Shown here piece after piece: positions 33,439-46,120 of a stretch of 64,000 nucleotides of DNA. Source of the stretch: Haloplanus natans DSM 17983 (GTDB lineage Archaea > Halobacteriota > Halobacteria > Halobacteriales > Haloferacaceae); NCBI RefSeq assembly GCF_000427685.1, contig NZ_KE386573.1:558001-622000 (forward strand), in the 5' to 3' direction. The position numbers and the translations under genes are program-made. The notes beneath the pieces were generated by a model. That model searched no databases, had not been told where the DNA came from, and saw nothing but the letters and a program-made list of their open reading frames with translations. Each line of letters opens with the position of its first letter. The stretch's first letter is position 1.

Positions 33439-34131
33439 CTACGCCAGGCGCCAGCGGTCGTTTCCCGTGGGTTCGATCACGTCGCGGCGCTCCATCTCGG
33501 CGAGCACCTCGTCGAGTCGGTCGGGTTGGGCGATCTCCATCTCGATGCGCTGGACGTCGTGGTCGGCGGCCAGGCGCGTTCGGATCGCCGCCCGGTCGAA
33601 CGTCTCCGCGTCCGTGCGTGCCATGACGCCCTCGATCAGATCGATCATGTCCTCGATGAAGTTCCAGGGGTAGACGATCCACGCCCACTCGTCGAGGCGT
33701 TCGCCGACGAAATCGGGGTCGAACTCGCTGGTCGAGAGCAGTTGCAGGGTGGCCGTCCGCACTTCGTCGGCGTCGCGGTCGGTGACGTACTCGTAGGCGT
33801 GACGCAGCGACTCGCCCGTGTCCGCGATGTCGTCGACGATCAACACGTCCTTACCCGCGACGCTCCCCTCGGGCATCGGATACCGCACCTCGGGGTCGGC
33901 GCCTTTCGACGCCGTGCCGACGTAATGTTCCATCTTGAGGCTGGTGAGGTCGTCGAGGCCGAGGAAGTCACAGCAACAGCGGCCGGCGAACCAGCCGCCA
34001 CGGGCGAGGGCGACGATCACGTCGGGGTCGAACTCCGCGGTCCGCACCTCGTCGGCCACGTCCCGGCAGAGCCCGTAGATGTACTCCCAGTTGGTGATCG
34101 TGCAAGTGAAGTCGTCCGGGAGGTCGCTCAT
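33439..34131 (-). CDS. Purine-type phosphoribosyltransferase
   Basis: I chose the ATG at 34131 (MSDLPDDFTCTITNWEYIYG), which gives 230 residues. The PRPP-binding signature DVLIVDDIADTGESL is at about 95-109, and an active-site flexible loop (YVGTASKGADPEVRY) lies ahead of it. VIVALARGGWFAG is the first PRPP loop. This is the COG2236-like hypoxanthine/xanthine group of salvage enzymes. The C-terminal 45 residues (LDEVLAEMERRDVIEPTGND) form an extra winged-helix-like tail, which could make it regulatory. The exact base is undetermined. Confidence 0.88.
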   Translation of the reverse strand: MSDLPDDFTCTITNWEYIYGLCRDVADEVRTAEFDPDVIVALARGGWFAGRCCCDFLGLDDLTSLKMEHYVGTASKGADPEVRYPMPEGSVAGKDVLIVDDIADTGESLRHAYEYVTDRDADEVRTATLQLLSTSEFDPDFVGERLDEWAWIVYPWNFIEDMIDLIEGVMARTDAETFDRAAIRTRLAADHDVQRIEMEIAQPDRLDEVLAEMERRDVIEPTGNDRWRLA

Positions 34132-34219
34132 GGCGGCGAGTCCGACGGCCGACGGGTAAGGGTTTACGTTTCGCCGAACCGCCCAACGCCTTTTATCGCC
34201 CCCGCTCCACGTCGGTGGC

Positions 34220-35122
34220 ATGGACACGCGCCGCACCCTGTTGATCGACGCGTTCGCGGCCGACCCGCTCGCGGGCAACCCGGCTGGCGTCGTCCCCGAC
34301 GCCGACGGCCTCGACGCCGAACGGATGGGACAGGTCGCCCGCGAACTATCGGCGAGCGAGACGGCCTTTCTCACCGACGCCGCCGACGTGGACCGTCGCA
34401 TCCGGTATTTCACGCCGACACAGGAGGTCGACCTCTGCGGGCACGCCACCATCGCCAGCCTCGTCCACCTCCACGACGAGGGGACACTCGACGCTGGCGA
34501 GGGGCGACTGCGGACGAACGCGGGGATCATCGACGTCGAGGTGACCGACGAGGGCGTGGCGTGGATGGGGACCGGCGAGCCGTCGGTCGAGGTGGTCGAC
34601 CTCGATTACGAGCGGGTGGGCGCAGCACTCGGCATCGACCCCGCGGCGATGCAGGACGTGGGCGCGGACGTCCCGGCAGCGGTGGCGACGGTCGGGTTAC
34701 CGTTCCTGATCGTGCCCGTCAACTTCCTCGAACGGCTGGGCGAGGCCGATCCGGATATGGACGCGGTCGAGAAACTGGCGGCCGAGTACGGCGCCACCGG
34801 CGTCTACGCGTTCACCTTCGACGCGCTGGACGCGGACTCGACGCTCCACGCGCGGATGTGGGCGCCGGGGGCGGGCGTGCCGGAGGACCCGGTGACGGGC
34901 ACCGCGAGCGGTGCCTGCGGAGCCTACCTCCACGCGGTCGACGCCTTCGACGACCCGCCCGCCCAGATGCGGTTCGAACAGGGCCACTTCGTCGACCGAC
35001 CGGGGCTGGTTCGGGTGGAAGTCGATGGCGATAGCGTCCGTGTGGGCGGGCGCGCGGTGACGGCACTCGACGGCTCCCTCGCCGTCCCGCCGGCCGACAG
35101 CGACGACATCCTCGAGGCGTAG
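34220..35122 (+). CDS. PhzF-family isomerase/epimerase
   Basis: This 300-residue protein has the diaminopimelate-epimerase-like double fold. It shows DAFAADPLAGNPAGVV at the start, the catalytic Glu47 in SASETAFL, VDLCGHATIAS, and the second-half signature EDPVTGTASGACGAYLHAVD. PhzF relatives isomerise small acids without cofactor, and the true substrate in archaea is not known. The ATG at 34220 follows a TATA-like TTTTATCG at about 34191-34198. It is divergent from the PRTase gene and 136 bases before the pps start. Confidence 0.92.
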   Translation: MDTRRTLLIDAFAADPLAGNPAGVVPDADGLDAERMGQVARELSASETAFLTDAADVDRRIRYFTPTQEVDLCGHATIASLVHLHDEGTLDAGEGRLRTNAGIIDVEVTDEGVAWMGTGEPSVEVVDLDYERVGAALGIDPAAMQDVGADVPAAVATVGLPFLIVPVNFLERLGEADPDMDAVEKLAAEYGATGVYAFTFDALDADSTLHARMWAPGAGVPEDPVTGTASGACGAYLHAVDAFDDPPAQMRFEQGHFVDRPGLVRVEVDGDSVRVGGRAVTALDGSLAVPPADSDDILEA

Positions 35123-35258
35123 GGCGTCCCGTCGCCGCCGACTCCGCGCATGCCGCCGGCACTCCCACCGAGACCCCGCGCCACGGCGTCACATGGATCG
35201 CCCTAAATGCGCGCTCCGAAACCTTCTTTATCGCGCTGGTGGGAGTCCTGCGTACGAA

Positions 35259-37535
35259 ATGGCTGTAGCTTGGCTGGAGGACGTTCGGTCCACCGATCTG
35301 GGGACGGTCGGTGGCAAGGCGGCTTCGCTCGGCGAACTCACGGGGGCCGGTCTTCCCGTCCCACCGGGATTCGTCGTCACCGCCGGCACCTACCGTACCT
35401 TCATCGAGGACGCCGGTATCGACGAGGAACTGTTCTCGGCGGTCGACGTCGACTCCGAGGACTCGGCGGCGCTCGAAGCGGCCCACGAGCGCGCCCACGA
35501 ACTCATCGTCGAGACGGAGGTACCCGAACACGTACGCGAGGAGATCGTCGAGGCGTACCGGTCGATGGGCGACGGGGAGACGTTCGTCGCCGTCCGGTCG
35601 TCGGCGACCGCGGAGGACCTGCCCGACGCCTCCTTCGCCGGCCAGCAGGAGACGTTCCTCAACGTCACCGAGGACGACCTGGTCGACCGGGTACAGGAGT
35701 GCTGGGCGTCGCTGTTCTCCCAGCGAGCCATCTACTACCGGAATCAGAAGGGGTTCCCACACGACGAGGTGGACATCGCCGTCGTCGTCCAGACGATGGT
35801 CGACGCCGAGAAAAGCGGCGTGATGTTCACGAGTCACCCCTCGACCGGCGACCCGCGGATCATCATCGAGGCGGCGTGGGGGCTGGGCGAGGCGGTCGTC
35901 GCCGGCGCCGTCTCGCCGGACAACTACGTCGTCGACCGCACGACGGGTGAGATAGAGACGATGACGGTCGCGACGAAGAAGGTGATGCACGTCAAGGACG
36001 ACGAGACGGGCGAGACCGTCGAGCGTGAGGTCCCCGGGGACAAACGCGATCAGCAGGTGCTCACGCAGGCGGAGATCGACCGCCTGATCGAACTCGGCAA
36101 GAAAGTCGAGGACCACTACGGCGAACCACAGGACGTGGAGTGGGCGGTCGCCGGCGGCGAGGTGTATATGCTTCAGTCCCGTCCGATCACGACCATCGAC
36201 GACGGGGCGAGCAGTACGGCCCAGGGCGAAAGCGAGGACGAGGCCGAGAGCGACGACGACCTCCTGCTCTCCGGCCTCGGCGCGAGTCCCGGCACGGCCG
36301 CCGGTGCCGTCCGAATCGTCACGAAACTCGACCATCTCGATCAGGTGAGCGAGGGTGACGTGATCGTCACCGAGATGACGATGCCCGACATGGTGCCGGC
36401 GATGAAGCGCGCGGCCGCCATCGTCACCGACGAGGGCGGGATGACCTCGCACGCGGCCATCGTCTCCCGCGAACTCGGCGTGCCGGCCGTCGTCGGCTGT
36501 GGCGGCGCGACCCGCACGCTGGAGGACGGACAGATGGTCACCGTCGACGGCGAGATGGGGACGGTCCGCAACGGGACGCTCGCTACCGACGACCCCGTCG
36601 TCGAACCCGGCAGTAACGACGACGACCCGGTCGGCACGCGGCCCAAACCCGTCACTGCGACGGAGGTGAAGGTGAACGTCTCCATCCCCGAGGCGGCGTC
36701 CCGCGCCGCCCAGACGGGTGCCGACGGCGTTGGCCTCCTCCGGATCGAACATCTCGTCCTCTCGCTGGGGAAGACTCCGGAACGCTACATCGCGGACGAG
36801 GGCTCCGAGGCGTACGTGACGGAACTGATGGACGGCGTCCGCACGGTGGCCGAGGAGTTCTACCCACGGCCGGTTCGGGTGCGCACCCTCGACGCCCCGA
36901 CCGACGAGTTCCGACAACTGGAGGGCGGCGAGGACGAACCGGACGAACACAACCCGATGCTCGGCTACCGGGGCATCCGACGGAGCCTCGACCGGCCGGA
37001 GGTGTTCGAACACGAACTCGAGGCGTTCAAACGCCTCTACGAGATGGGCTACGACAACCTCGAGATCATGTTCCCGCTCGTCACCGACGGCGAGGACGTG
37101 GCCGCGGCCCGCGAGCACATGGCGTCGGTCGGTATCGACCCCACGAAGCGCGACTGGGGCGTCATGATCGAGACGCCGGCCAGCGCGATGGGCGTCGAGG
37201 ACATCATCGACGAAGGCGTCGACTTCGTCTCATTCGGGACGAACGACCTCACGCAGTACGTCCTCGCGGTGGACCGCAACAACGAACACGTCTCGGACCG
37301 GTTCGACGAACTCCACCCCCAGGTGCTCGCCATCATGGGCGACACCATCGACGCCTGTCGCGCGGCGGGCGTCGACACCAGCATCTGCGGGCAGGCCGGC
37401 TCCCACCCCGAGATGGTCGACTTTCTGGTCCGCAAGGGGATCACCTCGATCAGCGCCAACATCGACGCCGTGGCCGACGTATTCGAGAAGGTCGACCGCG
37501 TCGAGGAGCAGCTCATCCTCGATTCGGTGCGGTAG
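35259..37535 (+). CDS. ppsA: Phosphoenolpyruvate synthase
   Basis: I chose the ATG at 35259 ([20 protein letters not shown]), which gives 758 residues. The N-terminal nucleotide-binding domain spans about 1-330 ([29 protein letters not shown]). The swivelling domain has the phospho-His in [17 protein letters not shown], and the C-terminal TIM barrel has the Cys acid in [11 protein letters not shown] and PEP-binding segments ([20 protein letters not shown]). It converts pyruvate, ATP and water to PEP, AMP and phosphate for gluconeogenesis. A TATA-like TTCTTTATCG lies about 30 bases before this start, which argues against the longer frame from 35193. Confidence 0.97.
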   Translation: MAVAWLEDVRSTDLGTVGGKAASLGELTGAGLPVPPGFVVTAGTYRTFIEDAGIDEELFSAVDVDSEDSAALEAAHERAHELIVETEVPEHVREEIVEAYRSMGDGETFVAVRSSATAEDLPDASFAGQQETFLNVTEDDLVDRVQECWASLFSQRAIYYRNQKGFPHDEVDIAVVVQTMVDAEKSGVMFTSHPSTGDPRIIIEAAWGLGEAVVAGAVSPDNYVVDRTTGEIETMTVATKKVMHVKDDETGETVEREVPGDKRDQQVLTQAEIDRLIELGKKVEDHYGEPQDVEWAVAGGEVYMLQSRPITTIDDGASSTAQGESEDEAESDDDLLLSGLGASPGTAAGAVRIVTKLDHLDQVSEGDVIVTEMTMPDMVPAMKRAAAIVTDEGGMTSHAAIVSRELGVPAVVGCGGATRTLEDGQMVTVDGEMGTVRNGTLATDDPVVEPGSNDDDPVGTRPKPVTATEVKVNVSIPEAASRAAQTGADGVGLLRIEHLVLSLGKTPERYIADEGSEAYVTELMDGVRTVAEEFYPRPVRVRTLDAPTDEFRQLEGGEDEPDEHNPMLGYRGIRRSLDRPEVFEHELEAFKRLYEMGYDNLEIMFPLVTDGEDVAAAREHMASVGIDPTKRDWGVMIETPASAMGVEDIIDEGVDFVSFGTNDLTQYVLAVDRNNEHVSDRFDELHPQVLAIMGDTIDACRAAGVDTSICGQAGSHPEMVDFLVRKGITSISANIDAVADVFEKVDRVEEQLILDSVR

Positions 37536-37579
37536 GGCGGAACGCAACGGCTAAACGCCCCCGCTGGCTGTGTGGTAGC

Positions 37580-38635
37580 ATGACGCAGGCGGTTCCGCAG
37601 ACGTTCGACCGCGTCCTCTCCAGCATGTGTACCCGCCCGCACCCGGCGGCACGGGCGGCGGCCGAGCGGTTTCTCGAGACGAACCCCGGCGACCCCGAGA
37701 CGTATCGCTCGGTCGCTCGGCTGGAGGCGGACGTGGTCGAGTGGTTGGGCGAGGTGACGGGCCTCGACCGGCCCCACGGCTACGTCGCCAGCGGGGGGAC
37801 GGAAGCCAACGTACAGGCGGTGCGGGCGGCGCGCAACCGGGCCGACGCGGCCGACCCGAACGTCGTCGCGCCCGAGAGCATCCACTTCAGCTTTCAGAAG
37901 GCCGCGGAGGTGCTCGATGTCGACCTGCGGACCGCGCCGGTCGACACGGACCGGAGAGCGGACCCGGCGGCGATGGCCGACCTGGTCGACTCGGACACCG
38001 CGCTGATCGTCGGCGTCGCGGGGACGACGGAGTACGGACGCGTCGACCCGATTCCGGCGCTCGCGGACCTCGCGGCCGACGCCGACGCCTTCCTCCACGT
38101 CGATGCCGCGTGGGGCGGGTTCGCGCTCCCCTTCACCGACCACGAGTGGCACTTCGGCCACGCCGCCGTCGACACGATGACCATCGACCCGCACAAACTC
38201 GGACGGGCGGCCGTACCGGCGGGTGGCTTCCTCGCCCGCGAGGGGGCGACGATGGACGCGCTGGCGGTCGAGACGCCGTATCTGGAGTCCACGTCGCAGG
38301 CGACGCTCACGGGGACCCGGAGCGGCGCGGGGGTGGCAAGCGCCGCGGCGGCGCTGGCCGAACTCTGGCCCGACGGCTACCGCGACGCGTTCGACCGCGC
38401 ACGGGCGAACGCCGAGTGGGTCGCGAGCGCTCTCGCCGACCGCGGCGTCGACGTGGTCGACCCCGTTCTCCCGCTGGTCGCGGCCGACCTCCCCGGCGAC
38501 CTGTTCGACGCGCTGACCGAGCGCGGGTGGCGCCTCGCCCGGACCGCCCGCGGAGAACTCCGCATCGTGTGTATGCCACACGTCACTCGCGAGATGCTGA
38601 TCGAGTTCGTCGACGACCTCGACGACTGCCGGTGA
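37580..38635 (+). CDS. mfnA: PLP-dependent decarboxylase (MfnA type)
   Basis: This is a 351-residue group II amino-acid decarboxylase. The PLP lysine is in [11 protein letters not shown], the Asp that binds the pyridine nitrogen is in [10 protein letters not shown], and the substrate-side segment is in [20 protein letters not shown]. The archaeal MfnA group decarboxylates tyrosine or aspartate. In haloarchaea without methanofuran, the likely use is beta-alanine for coenzyme A. It starts 44 bases after pps in the same direction and may share its transcript. Confidence 0.9.
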   Translation: MTQAVPQTFDRVLSSMCTRPHPAARAAAERFLETNPGDPETYRSVARLEADVVEWLGEVTGLDRPHGYVASGGTEANVQAVRAARNRADAADPNVVAPESIHFSFQKAAEVLDVDLRTAPVDTDRRADPAAMADLVDSDTALIVGVAGTTEYGRVDPIPALADLAADADAFLHVDAAWGGFALPFTDHEWHFGHAAVDTMTIDPHKLGRAAVPAGGFLAREGATMDALAVETPYLESTSQATLTGTRSGAGVASAAAALAELWPDGYRDAFDRARANAEWVASALADRGVDVVDPVLPLVAADLPGDLFDALTERGWRLARTARGELRIVCMPHVTREMLIEFVDDLDDCR

Positions 38636-38679
38636 ACGGAACCTGAAAGACTTACGTCGCCGCCGTTGGAGAGGGAGGT

Positions 38680-39216
38680 GTGGAGACACTGGTCCCCCTC
38701 CTCGCGTTCGACCTCCCCGGGTTCGAGTGGTTGACACGGCTCGTCGAGACGGCGACAGGATGGGGCGGGCTGGCGATCATCTTCGTCTACTCGTTTCTCA
38801 TCGCCTTCGCACTTCCCGGCGTCAGCGAGGTGGTCCTCCTCGCGCCCCTCGATCTCGGCCTGTCGACCGAGCTACGGCTGGCGGTGATCATCCTCACCTC
38901 CGCCGCCGGCAAGGCGGTCGGGAGTGTCTTCGCCTTCCACATCGGCCAGGAGGCCAAGGAGGCCGGACCGATCATCAAGGCGCTCCGACGCTCCCGCTTC
39001 GACGTGATCGGCTGGTCCGAACGCCGGACCGTCGATGTCGCCCGCCGCTGGGGCTACGCCGGCCTCGCGCTTGCGCTCTCGGTTCCCTTCTTCCCAGACA
39101 CGCTCTCCATCTACGCGTTCGCCGTGCTGGAGGAGGATTACTACCGTTTCGCCGCGGCGACGTTCGTCGGGAGCGTGGGTCGGCTGCTGGTGACGCTGGG
39201 GCTGAGCGCGGGCGTC

Positions 39217-39231
<15 letters not shown>
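38680..39231 (+). CDS. DedA/YqaA-type (VTT domain) membrane protein
   Basis: This 183-residue protein starts at a GTG with a Shine-Dalgarno-like GGAGG five bases ahead, unusual in this mostly leaderless context. Hydrophobic segments near 25-50, 62-80, 125-145 and 160-182 and the motif FALPGVSEVVLLAPLDLGLS fit the VTT/SNARE-associated fold, which includes lipid scramblase- and transporter-like proteins. A conserved-looking loop FDVIGWSERRTVDVARRWG lies before the C-terminal segments. It converges on the GST-like gene, with a 15-base overlap of the coding ends. Confidence 0.82.
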
Positions 39232-41226
<1,995 letters not shown>

Positions 41227-41232
41227 GGGCCA

Positions 41233-41994
41233 GTGGTCGGGACCGTCACCCTCTACCGCGCGCCGACGACGCCCGCGGACGCCGACGCCATCGCCGATTG
41301 GCTTCGCGACCGGATCGACGGCGAGGTACGGGTGCGGGACCGGTTGCTGGGCTCCGTCAACGACAGCGACGCCCTCGCCGAGGACCTCGCCGCCGCCCGC
41401 GTCACCGACCCCTACGACCGCGAGACGGGGACGACGTTGGTCGGTATCGTCCGGTACGAGGAGCGGGCGCTGGCGAAGCCCGAACGCGCGGGCGGCGTCG
41501 TCTACGACGGCCGCGTGGTCGGACGGGCGCTGAACGCTCGTCTCCCCGACGACCAAGGGCTCGACCACCTCCACGTCCCCCTGCTCGACCGCGTCCTCGG
41601 GACGTGGGGCGGGCACGACGGCCGGTGGCACAAGCGGGTGGCCGTCTTCGGCCAACCGTCCCTCGTTTCCGTTCCCGGGCTGTACGAGGCGCCCGCGAAG
41701 CCCGAGGCGTACTACGAGGAAAAGAGCAAACACGCCATGCTGACGGGCGACGCGCCGCCGCGTGAGGTGCTGGAGGCCGACATCGAGGGCGACTTCCTCG
41801 TCGCCGACGATCCGCGGACGACCGAGGCGTTGAAGGGGTACGTCCTCGCCGCCGTTGACTTCGTGGAGACGGGATCGGCCTTCTGTGACGACGAGCGGTG
41901 TCGGCTGTACGACGCGCACCGACAACCCGGCGTGGTGCAGGCGCAACTGCGCGACCCCGAGTTCTGTGCGGCGCATGCCGAACGGTACGGGTAG
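41233..41994 (+). CDS. Conserved haloarchaeal protein of unknown function with Cys/His end
   Basis: This 253-residue protein begins at a GTG six bases after thi4 and is probably on its transcript. It has an acidic N-terminal half and a stretch LPDDQGLDHLHVPLLDRVLG. C-terminal Cys (FCDDERCRLYDAHRQ then FCAAHAERYG) could bind zinc, in a spacing reminiscent of archaemetzincin ends. No HExxH protease motif is present. I know no function. Position right behind Thi4 suggests either a link to thiamine supply or simple read-through. Confidence 0.72.
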   Translation: MVGTVTLYRAPTTPADADAIADWLRDRIDGEVRVRDRLLGSVNDSDALAEDLAAARVTDPYDRETGTTLVGIVRYEERALAKPERAGGVVYDGRVVGRALNARLPDDQGLDHLHVPLLDRVLGTWGGHDGRWHKRVAVFGQPSLVSVPGLYEAPAKPEAYYEEKSKHAMLTGDAPPREVLEADIEGDFLVADDPRTTEALKGYVLAAVDFVETGSAFCDDERCRLYDAHRQPGVVQAQLRDPEFCAAHAERYG

Positions 41995-42015
41995 CGACCG
42001 CGGTGGCCCGACGCC

Positions 42016-42696
42016 TCACCGACGCCCGGCGCTCAGGTAGACGAACCCGCCGAGTCGCGTCTCGTGGTTCGTCTCGGCACACGCTCCCAACATCGTTCGG
42101 TGCGCCGCCGCCACCCGCCGATCGAGCACCCCCGTCGGCGACTCGCCGTGGTGGGCCGCCGTGCCTGGCGGCGACGACGCGCGGACGGCGAGCCGAAAGA
42201 GCGGGTTGATGACGCGTCCGGGGAGCCGGTAGCTCCGCGCGAGGTCGAGGAGCGCGATCCGGTCGGGATCGAGCGTCGAGAGCCAGTTTTCGACCGCCGC
42301 CGCGGGGTCGGGGAGCATCCCCATCAGGAAGCTCGCGGCGACGGCGTCCGCGTCCCGAAGCGGGAGCCGCGTGCCGTCGCCCCGGCAGACTATCACGTTC
42401 TCCCAGCCGGCGCGGTCGATCCGGGCGCGAGCGCGGATGAGGGCGCCGGGCGCGAAGTCGACGCCGACGACGGTCCCCTCGCTGCCGACCCGGTCACGGA
42501 GATACGGCAGGGTCGCGCCGGTGCCACAGCCGATATCGACGACGGTGTCGCCGGGCGCGGGGTCGAGCACGTCGACGAGCGCGGTTCGGAGGCGGCGAAC
42601 GCCCGGCGCGTGGGTCGCGAGGCGGTCGTAGCCGGGCGCCCACCGCGAGTAGAAGGCCTGCGCGGCGCTCGCCCGGTCCGGCTCGGGGGCAGTCAT
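42016..42696 (-). CDS. SAM-dependent methyltransferase
   Basis: I chose the ATG at 42696 ([20 protein letters not shown]), which overlaps the thiR stop as ATGA and gives 226 residues. The class I fold shows motif I VVDIGCGTGATLPYL, the acidic end of strand 2 in VVGVDFAPGAL, and GDGTRLPLRDA. The opening YSRWAPGYDRL is typical of the UbiE/demethylmenaquinone-like group. The substrate is unknown. It is the last gene of a dcd-thiR-methyltransferase operon in which all junctions overlap by four bases. Confidence 0.87.
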   Translation of the reverse strand: MTAPEPDRASAAQAFYSRWAPGYDRLATHAPGVRRLRTALVDVLDPAPGDTVVDIGCGTGATLPYLRDRVGSEGTVVGVDFAPGALIRARARIDRAGWENVIVCRGDGTRLPLRDADAVAASFLMGMLPDPAAAVENWLSTLDPDRIALLDLARSYRLPGRVINPLFRLAVRASSPPGTAAHHGESPTGVLDRRVAAAHRTMLGACAETNHETRLGGFVYLSAGRR

Positions 42697-43619
42697 CCGG
42701 CGATATCGCGGACGACCCGCGCGGCGGCGGGCGCGTCGGCCGCGAGCACGTAGGTGATGGGTTCGATGCCGAAGCCGCCGGTCTGATAGAGGACGAAGGG
42801 GGCGTCGGGGCCGGCGTCGCGGACGGCGTCGACGACGGCCGGTCGGGTCGTCCCGCGGCCGCCCTCCCCGTCCCGCCCGGCCTCGAACTCGACGGTCGGG
42901 TAGCCCGCCGCCCGCAGGTCGTCGACGAGCGCCGGATCGTAGCGGACGTTCACGGCGCCGCGGACGGCCGCGCCGGCGGTGCGGGCCGAGAGGAGGATGG
43001 AAGCGACGTGTTCGCTGACGCCGAACTCGGGGTCGGAGGGAACTGTCGCCGTCCCGCGCACGTCGAAGATGCGCCCGGGGACACCCGCGACATCCTCCAC
43101 GTCGGTCGCGTCGGGCAGGCATTCGACGAGGTTGGAGCCGACGTTGGGGACGAGCCCCGCGAACCCGGAGGCGTTGCGGAGGATGCGGAGGCCACGGCGC
43201 ACCGAGGAACGGACCTGCTCGGTGGTGCGTGCCCCGCTCTCGGGGTCGTGGACGTCGAAGGAGGCGTCGTACTCGCGGAGTTCGGGCATCCGCTCGCGGT
43301 GGCGCTCGGCGAGCAGGTCGCCGTTCTCGAGTTGGCGGATCAGCACCTCGATTTCGATGAGCGCCTGCACGCGGCTCACGTCGCCGGTCGCCAGCCCGTC
43401 GCCGACCCGTTCGACGAGTGCCCGGACACGCTCGTCGTCGCTGATCGCGTCGCTGGTCGCTACGTCGCCGTGGGCGTACTTCGAGACGGCGGACTGGGAG
43501 ATACCGAGGGCGTCGGCCACCTCGCGCTGGGTGAAGCCGCGCTCGCGGAGGTCGGCGGCGAGCATCGATCGGACCGTCGGGAGGAACTCCTCGACGACGA
43601 TTTCCTCGACGAACTTCAT
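42693..43619 (-). CDS. thiR: ThiR, thiamine-sensing transcriptional repressor (HTH + ThiN)
   Basis: This is a 308-residue protein. Residues 29-49 ([20 protein letters not shown]) are a Cro/XRE-type helix-turn-helix. Residues about 120-308 ([20 protein letters not shown], then [20 protein letters not shown] and [20 protein letters not shown]) are a ThiN domain, the archaeal thiamine-phosphate synthase fold. Fusion of the two defines ThiR, which binds a thiamine phosphate and represses thiamine genes. The perfect palindrome at the thi4 start is its likely target. The start overlaps the dcd stop (ATGA). A purely enzymatic ThiN role is less likely because the HTH is intact. Confidence 0.9.
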   Translation of the reverse strand: MKFVEEIVVEEFLPTVRSMLAADLRERGFTQREVADALGISQSAVSKYAHGDVATSDAISDDERVRALVERVGDGLATGDVSRVQALIEIEVLIRQLENGDLLAERHRERMPELREYDASFDVHDPESGARTTEQVRSSVRRGLRILRNASGFAGLVPNVGSNLVECLPDATDVEDVAGVPGRIFDVRGTATVPSDPEFGVSEHVASILLSARTAGAAVRGAVNVRYDPALVDDLRAAGYPTVEFEAGRDGEGGRGTTRPAVVDAVRDAGPDAPFVLYQTGGFGIEPITYVLAADAPAAARVVRDIAG

Positions 43620-44197
43620 GACTCGAACTCGGGGTCGTCCCCGATGCGGGAGGCCTGGGGGCCGCGCTGGTCCTGGTACTTCGAACCGCGCTCGCTCCCG
43701 TACGGCCGCTCGGCGGGCGAGGAGAGTTCGGTAAAAACGAGCTGTGAGACGCGCATGCCGGGTGTGAGCGCGACGGGAGCGGTGCCGAGATTGGAGAGTT
43801 CGAGCGTCACCTGCCCGCGGTAGCCGGGGTCGACGAAGCCGGCAGTGGCGTGGACGACGACGGCGAGGCGGCCCAGTGAGGAGCGTCCCTCGACGTTCGC
43901 GACGAGGTCTGCGGGCATCTCGACGCGCTCTTTCGTGGTGCCGAGGACGAAGTCCCCGGGATGGAGGATGAACTCGGCTCCGTCCTCGACGACCGTCTCC
44001 GAGATGTACTCGCCCACTTCCCCCTCGTCGGTCGGGTGGATACAGGAGATGTTCGTGCGCTGGAACTCCAGGAACTCCGAGCCGAGACGGAGGTCGACGC
44101 TGGCCGGCTGGACCTGCTGATCGATGTCGTCGAGGGGGTCGATCACGAGATCACCCTCGCGGAGACGGGCGAGGATGTCGGTGTCCGACAGGATCAT
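43616..44197 (-). CDS. dcd: dCTP deaminase
   Basis: I chose the ATG at 44197 ([20 protein letters not shown]), which gives 193 residues, normal for the family. It shows [15 protein letters not shown], the active-site segment [20 protein letters not shown], and [16 protein letters not shown] with the catalytic Glu. It ends with the nucleotide-closing tail [20 protein letters not shown]. It makes dUTP from dCTP for thymidylate synthesis. Some archaeal relatives also cleave dUTP. It heads the operon with thiR. Confidence 0.95.
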   Translation of the reverse strand: MILSDTDILARLREGDLVIDPLDDIDQQVQPASVDLRLGSEFLEFQRTNISCIHPTDEGEVGEYISETVVEDGAEFILHPGDFVLGTTKERVEMPADLVANVEGRSSLGRLAVVVHATAGFVDPGYRGQVTLELSNLGTAPVALTPGMRVSQLVFTELSSPAERPYGSERGSKYQDQRGPQASRIGDDPEFES

Positions 44198-44347
44198 ACT
44201 TAGCCGGGCGGTGTCGAGGGGTAAAATCTCCCCGGTCGGCGTCGTGGGGGCACCTCCGTCGGCGTTCGGTGCCGTTCGAGGCAATTCCTGACGCGACCGT
44301 GAAGGAAAGGACAACGCTTTTTTGAGACGGTGCGAAATCGGTACGAT

Positions 44348-45481
44348 ATGTCTGATGAGGTCAAGCGGGGGCTGGAGGGTGTAGTCGTCTCCGAGTCCCG
44401 GCTGAGCTACATCGACGGCGACGCCGGCGAGTTGGGCTACCGCGGGTACGCCATCGAGGACTTCGCACGCGAAGCGACGTACGAGGAGGTGTTGTCACTG
44501 CTCTGGAACGGCGAGTGGCCGACCCGCGGCGAACACGACGAGTTCGCCGCCCGCTTGGCCGCCGAACGTGACCTCGATCCGGCCGTCTACGACCTCATCG
44601 AGGAACTCGCGGCGCGGGAGGAGAACCCGATGGCGATGATGCGGACGGTCACCTCCGCGCTCTCGGCGTACGACCCGGATGCCGACGCCGACCCGGACGA
44701 CCGGGAGGCGAATCTGGCGAAGGGCTGTCGGATCACGGCCAAACTCCCGACGGCGCTCGCCGCTTTCGCCCGCCTTCGAGACGGCGACGACCCCGTTGCC
44801 CCCCGCGAGGACCTCGGCCACGCCGCGAACTTCCTCTACATGCTGAACGGTGAGGAGCCCGACGGGGTGGCCGCCGAGACGTTCGACACCGCGCTAGTGC
44901 TCCACGCCGACCACGGCCTCAACGCCTCGACGTTCTCGGCGATGGTGACCACGTCGACGATGTCGGACCTCCACAGCGGCGTCACGAGCGCCATCGGGAC
45001 GCTCGCTGGCGGGCTCCACGGCGGCGCCAACCAGAACGTCATGCGGATGCTGAAAGAGATAGACGAGAGCGACGCGGACCCGGACGACTGGATCGAGGCG
45101 GCCGTCGAGGACGGCCGGCGCATCCCCGGCTTCGGCCACCGCGTCTACAACGTCCGCGACCCTCGTGCGGGCATTCTGGAGACGTACTCGGAGCGTCTGG
45201 GCGACGAGGCCGGTGACCGCAAGTGGTACGAGTACTCCGTCACCATCGAGGAGTACATGGACGGGAAAGGGCTCGCACCCAACGTCGACTTCTACTCCGC
45301 GTCGATGTACTACCAGATGGGGATTCCGATGGATCTCTACACGCCCATCTTCGCGCTGTCGCGGGTCGGCGGGTGGATCGCTCACATGCTCGAACAGTAC
45401 GAGGACAACCGGCTCATCCGTCCACGCGCCCACTACGTCGGCGAGCGAGGGCGCGAGTTCGTCCCCCTCGACGAGCGGTAA
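44348..45481 (+). CDS. citZ: Citrate synthase
   Basis: I chose the ATG at 44348 ([20 protein letters not shown]), which gives 377 residues. The frame opens 18 bases earlier. The catalytic set is visible: His in [17 protein letters not shown], His in [10 protein letters not shown], and Asp in [25 protein letters not shown] is the CoA-binding loop. It condenses oxaloacetate and acetyl-CoA in the TCA cycle. A TATA-like GCTTTTTTGAG lies about 25-35 bases upstream, fitting a leaderless start. It is divergent from the dcd operon. Confidence 0.97.
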   Translation: MSDEVKRGLEGVVVSESRLSYIDGDAGELGYRGYAIEDFAREATYEEVLSLLWNGEWPTRGEHDEFAARLAAERDLDPAVYDLIEELAAREENPMAMMRTVTSALSAYDPDADADPDDREANLAKGCRITAKLPTALAAFARLRDGDDPVAPREDLGHAANFLYMLNGEEPDGVAAETFDTALVLHADHGLNASTFSAMVTTSTMSDLHSGVTSAIGTLAGGLHGGANQNVMRMLKEIDESDADPDDWIEAAVEDGRRIPGFGHRVYNVRDPRAGILETYSERLGDEAGDRKWYEYSVTIEEYMDGKGLAPNVDFYSASMYYQMGIPMDLYTPIFALSRVGGWIAHMLEQYEDNRLIRPRAHYVGERGREFVPLDER

Positions 45482-45495
45482 CTGACCCCCGTCGT

Positions 45496-45888
45496 ATGGA
45501 TATTTTCGTCTACGGCACCCTCACCGAACCCGAGCGAGTGGCGTCGGTTGTCGACGCCTTCGTCTTCGTCGGTGCTGCGGTACTGGAGGGTTGTCACCCC
45601 GTCGCCGGTCGGTATCCGACGCTCGCTCCCGGCGGCGAGACGGCCGGACGACTCCTGCGGACCGACGACGTGGGCGCCCTCGACGCCTACGAGGGCGTCG
45701 ACGAGGGGCTCTACGTCCGCCTCTCGGCGCCCCGGACCGACGGCGGGGTTGCCGCCGTCTACGTCGGTGACCCCGACGCCCTCAACGTCGAGGACGCGGT
45801 CGACTGGCCCGGGACGGGCCCGTTCACCGAGCGCGTCCGGCGGTATTTCGAGGCCGAATCGGTGGTCGTCCGGCCGGAACACTCTTGA
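45496..45888 (+). CDS. Gamma-glutamylcyclotransferase-like protein
   Basis: This 130-residue protein starts MDIFVYGTLTEPERVASVVD. YGTL is the substrate-binding signature of the GGCT/AIG2 fold, and the acid expected in the middle is in DAYEGVDEGLYVRL. The family releases 5-oxoproline from gamma-glutamyl amines. Haloarchaea make gamma-glutamylcysteine, a plausible substrate. It starts 14 bases after citrate synthase and is probably co-transcribed. About 230 AT-richer bases with a TATA-like GTTTATATCC near 45959-45968 but no gene follow it. Confidence 0.88.
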   Translation: MDIFVYGTLTEPERVASVVDAFVFVGAAVLEGCHPVAGRYPTLAPGGETAGRLLRTDDVGALDAYEGVDEGLYVRLSAPRTDGGVAAVYVGDPDALNVEDAVDWPGTGPFTERVRRYFEAESVVVRPEHS

Positions 45889-46090
45889 TGGATGGGCGTG
45901 GGAACCGATATCATCCCGCCGCAGTCCTCTACTTTCACTTTCACCGCGCCTTCATGACGTTTATATCCCTCCACGACTATCAGTTAGTTGCACGTCACAC
46001 GCGTGCATTCCCCCTCTTTACACCCGCGAGCCGCTGGACTCCGTCCCGCGGCAGTTGGACCCCGCCTCGACGGCGTCGTGTGTGACGGAT

Positions 46091-46098
46091 ACTATAAA
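46091..46098 (+). promoter_or_regulatory. TATA box of ilvA
   Basis: ACTATAAA lies 23-30 bases before the ATG at 46121, the expected distance for a leaderless transcript. It supports the upstream of the two candidate start codons (46121 over 46130). Confidence 0.6.
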
Positions 46099-46120
46099 CC
46101 GTTAACAGCCACCGGCGGGT

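Noticed and set aside
34812-37118. 768-residue minus-strand frame opposite pps and phzF
   Set aside because: Arg/His-rich antisense product with no domain. The plus strand carries complete PEP synthase motifs.
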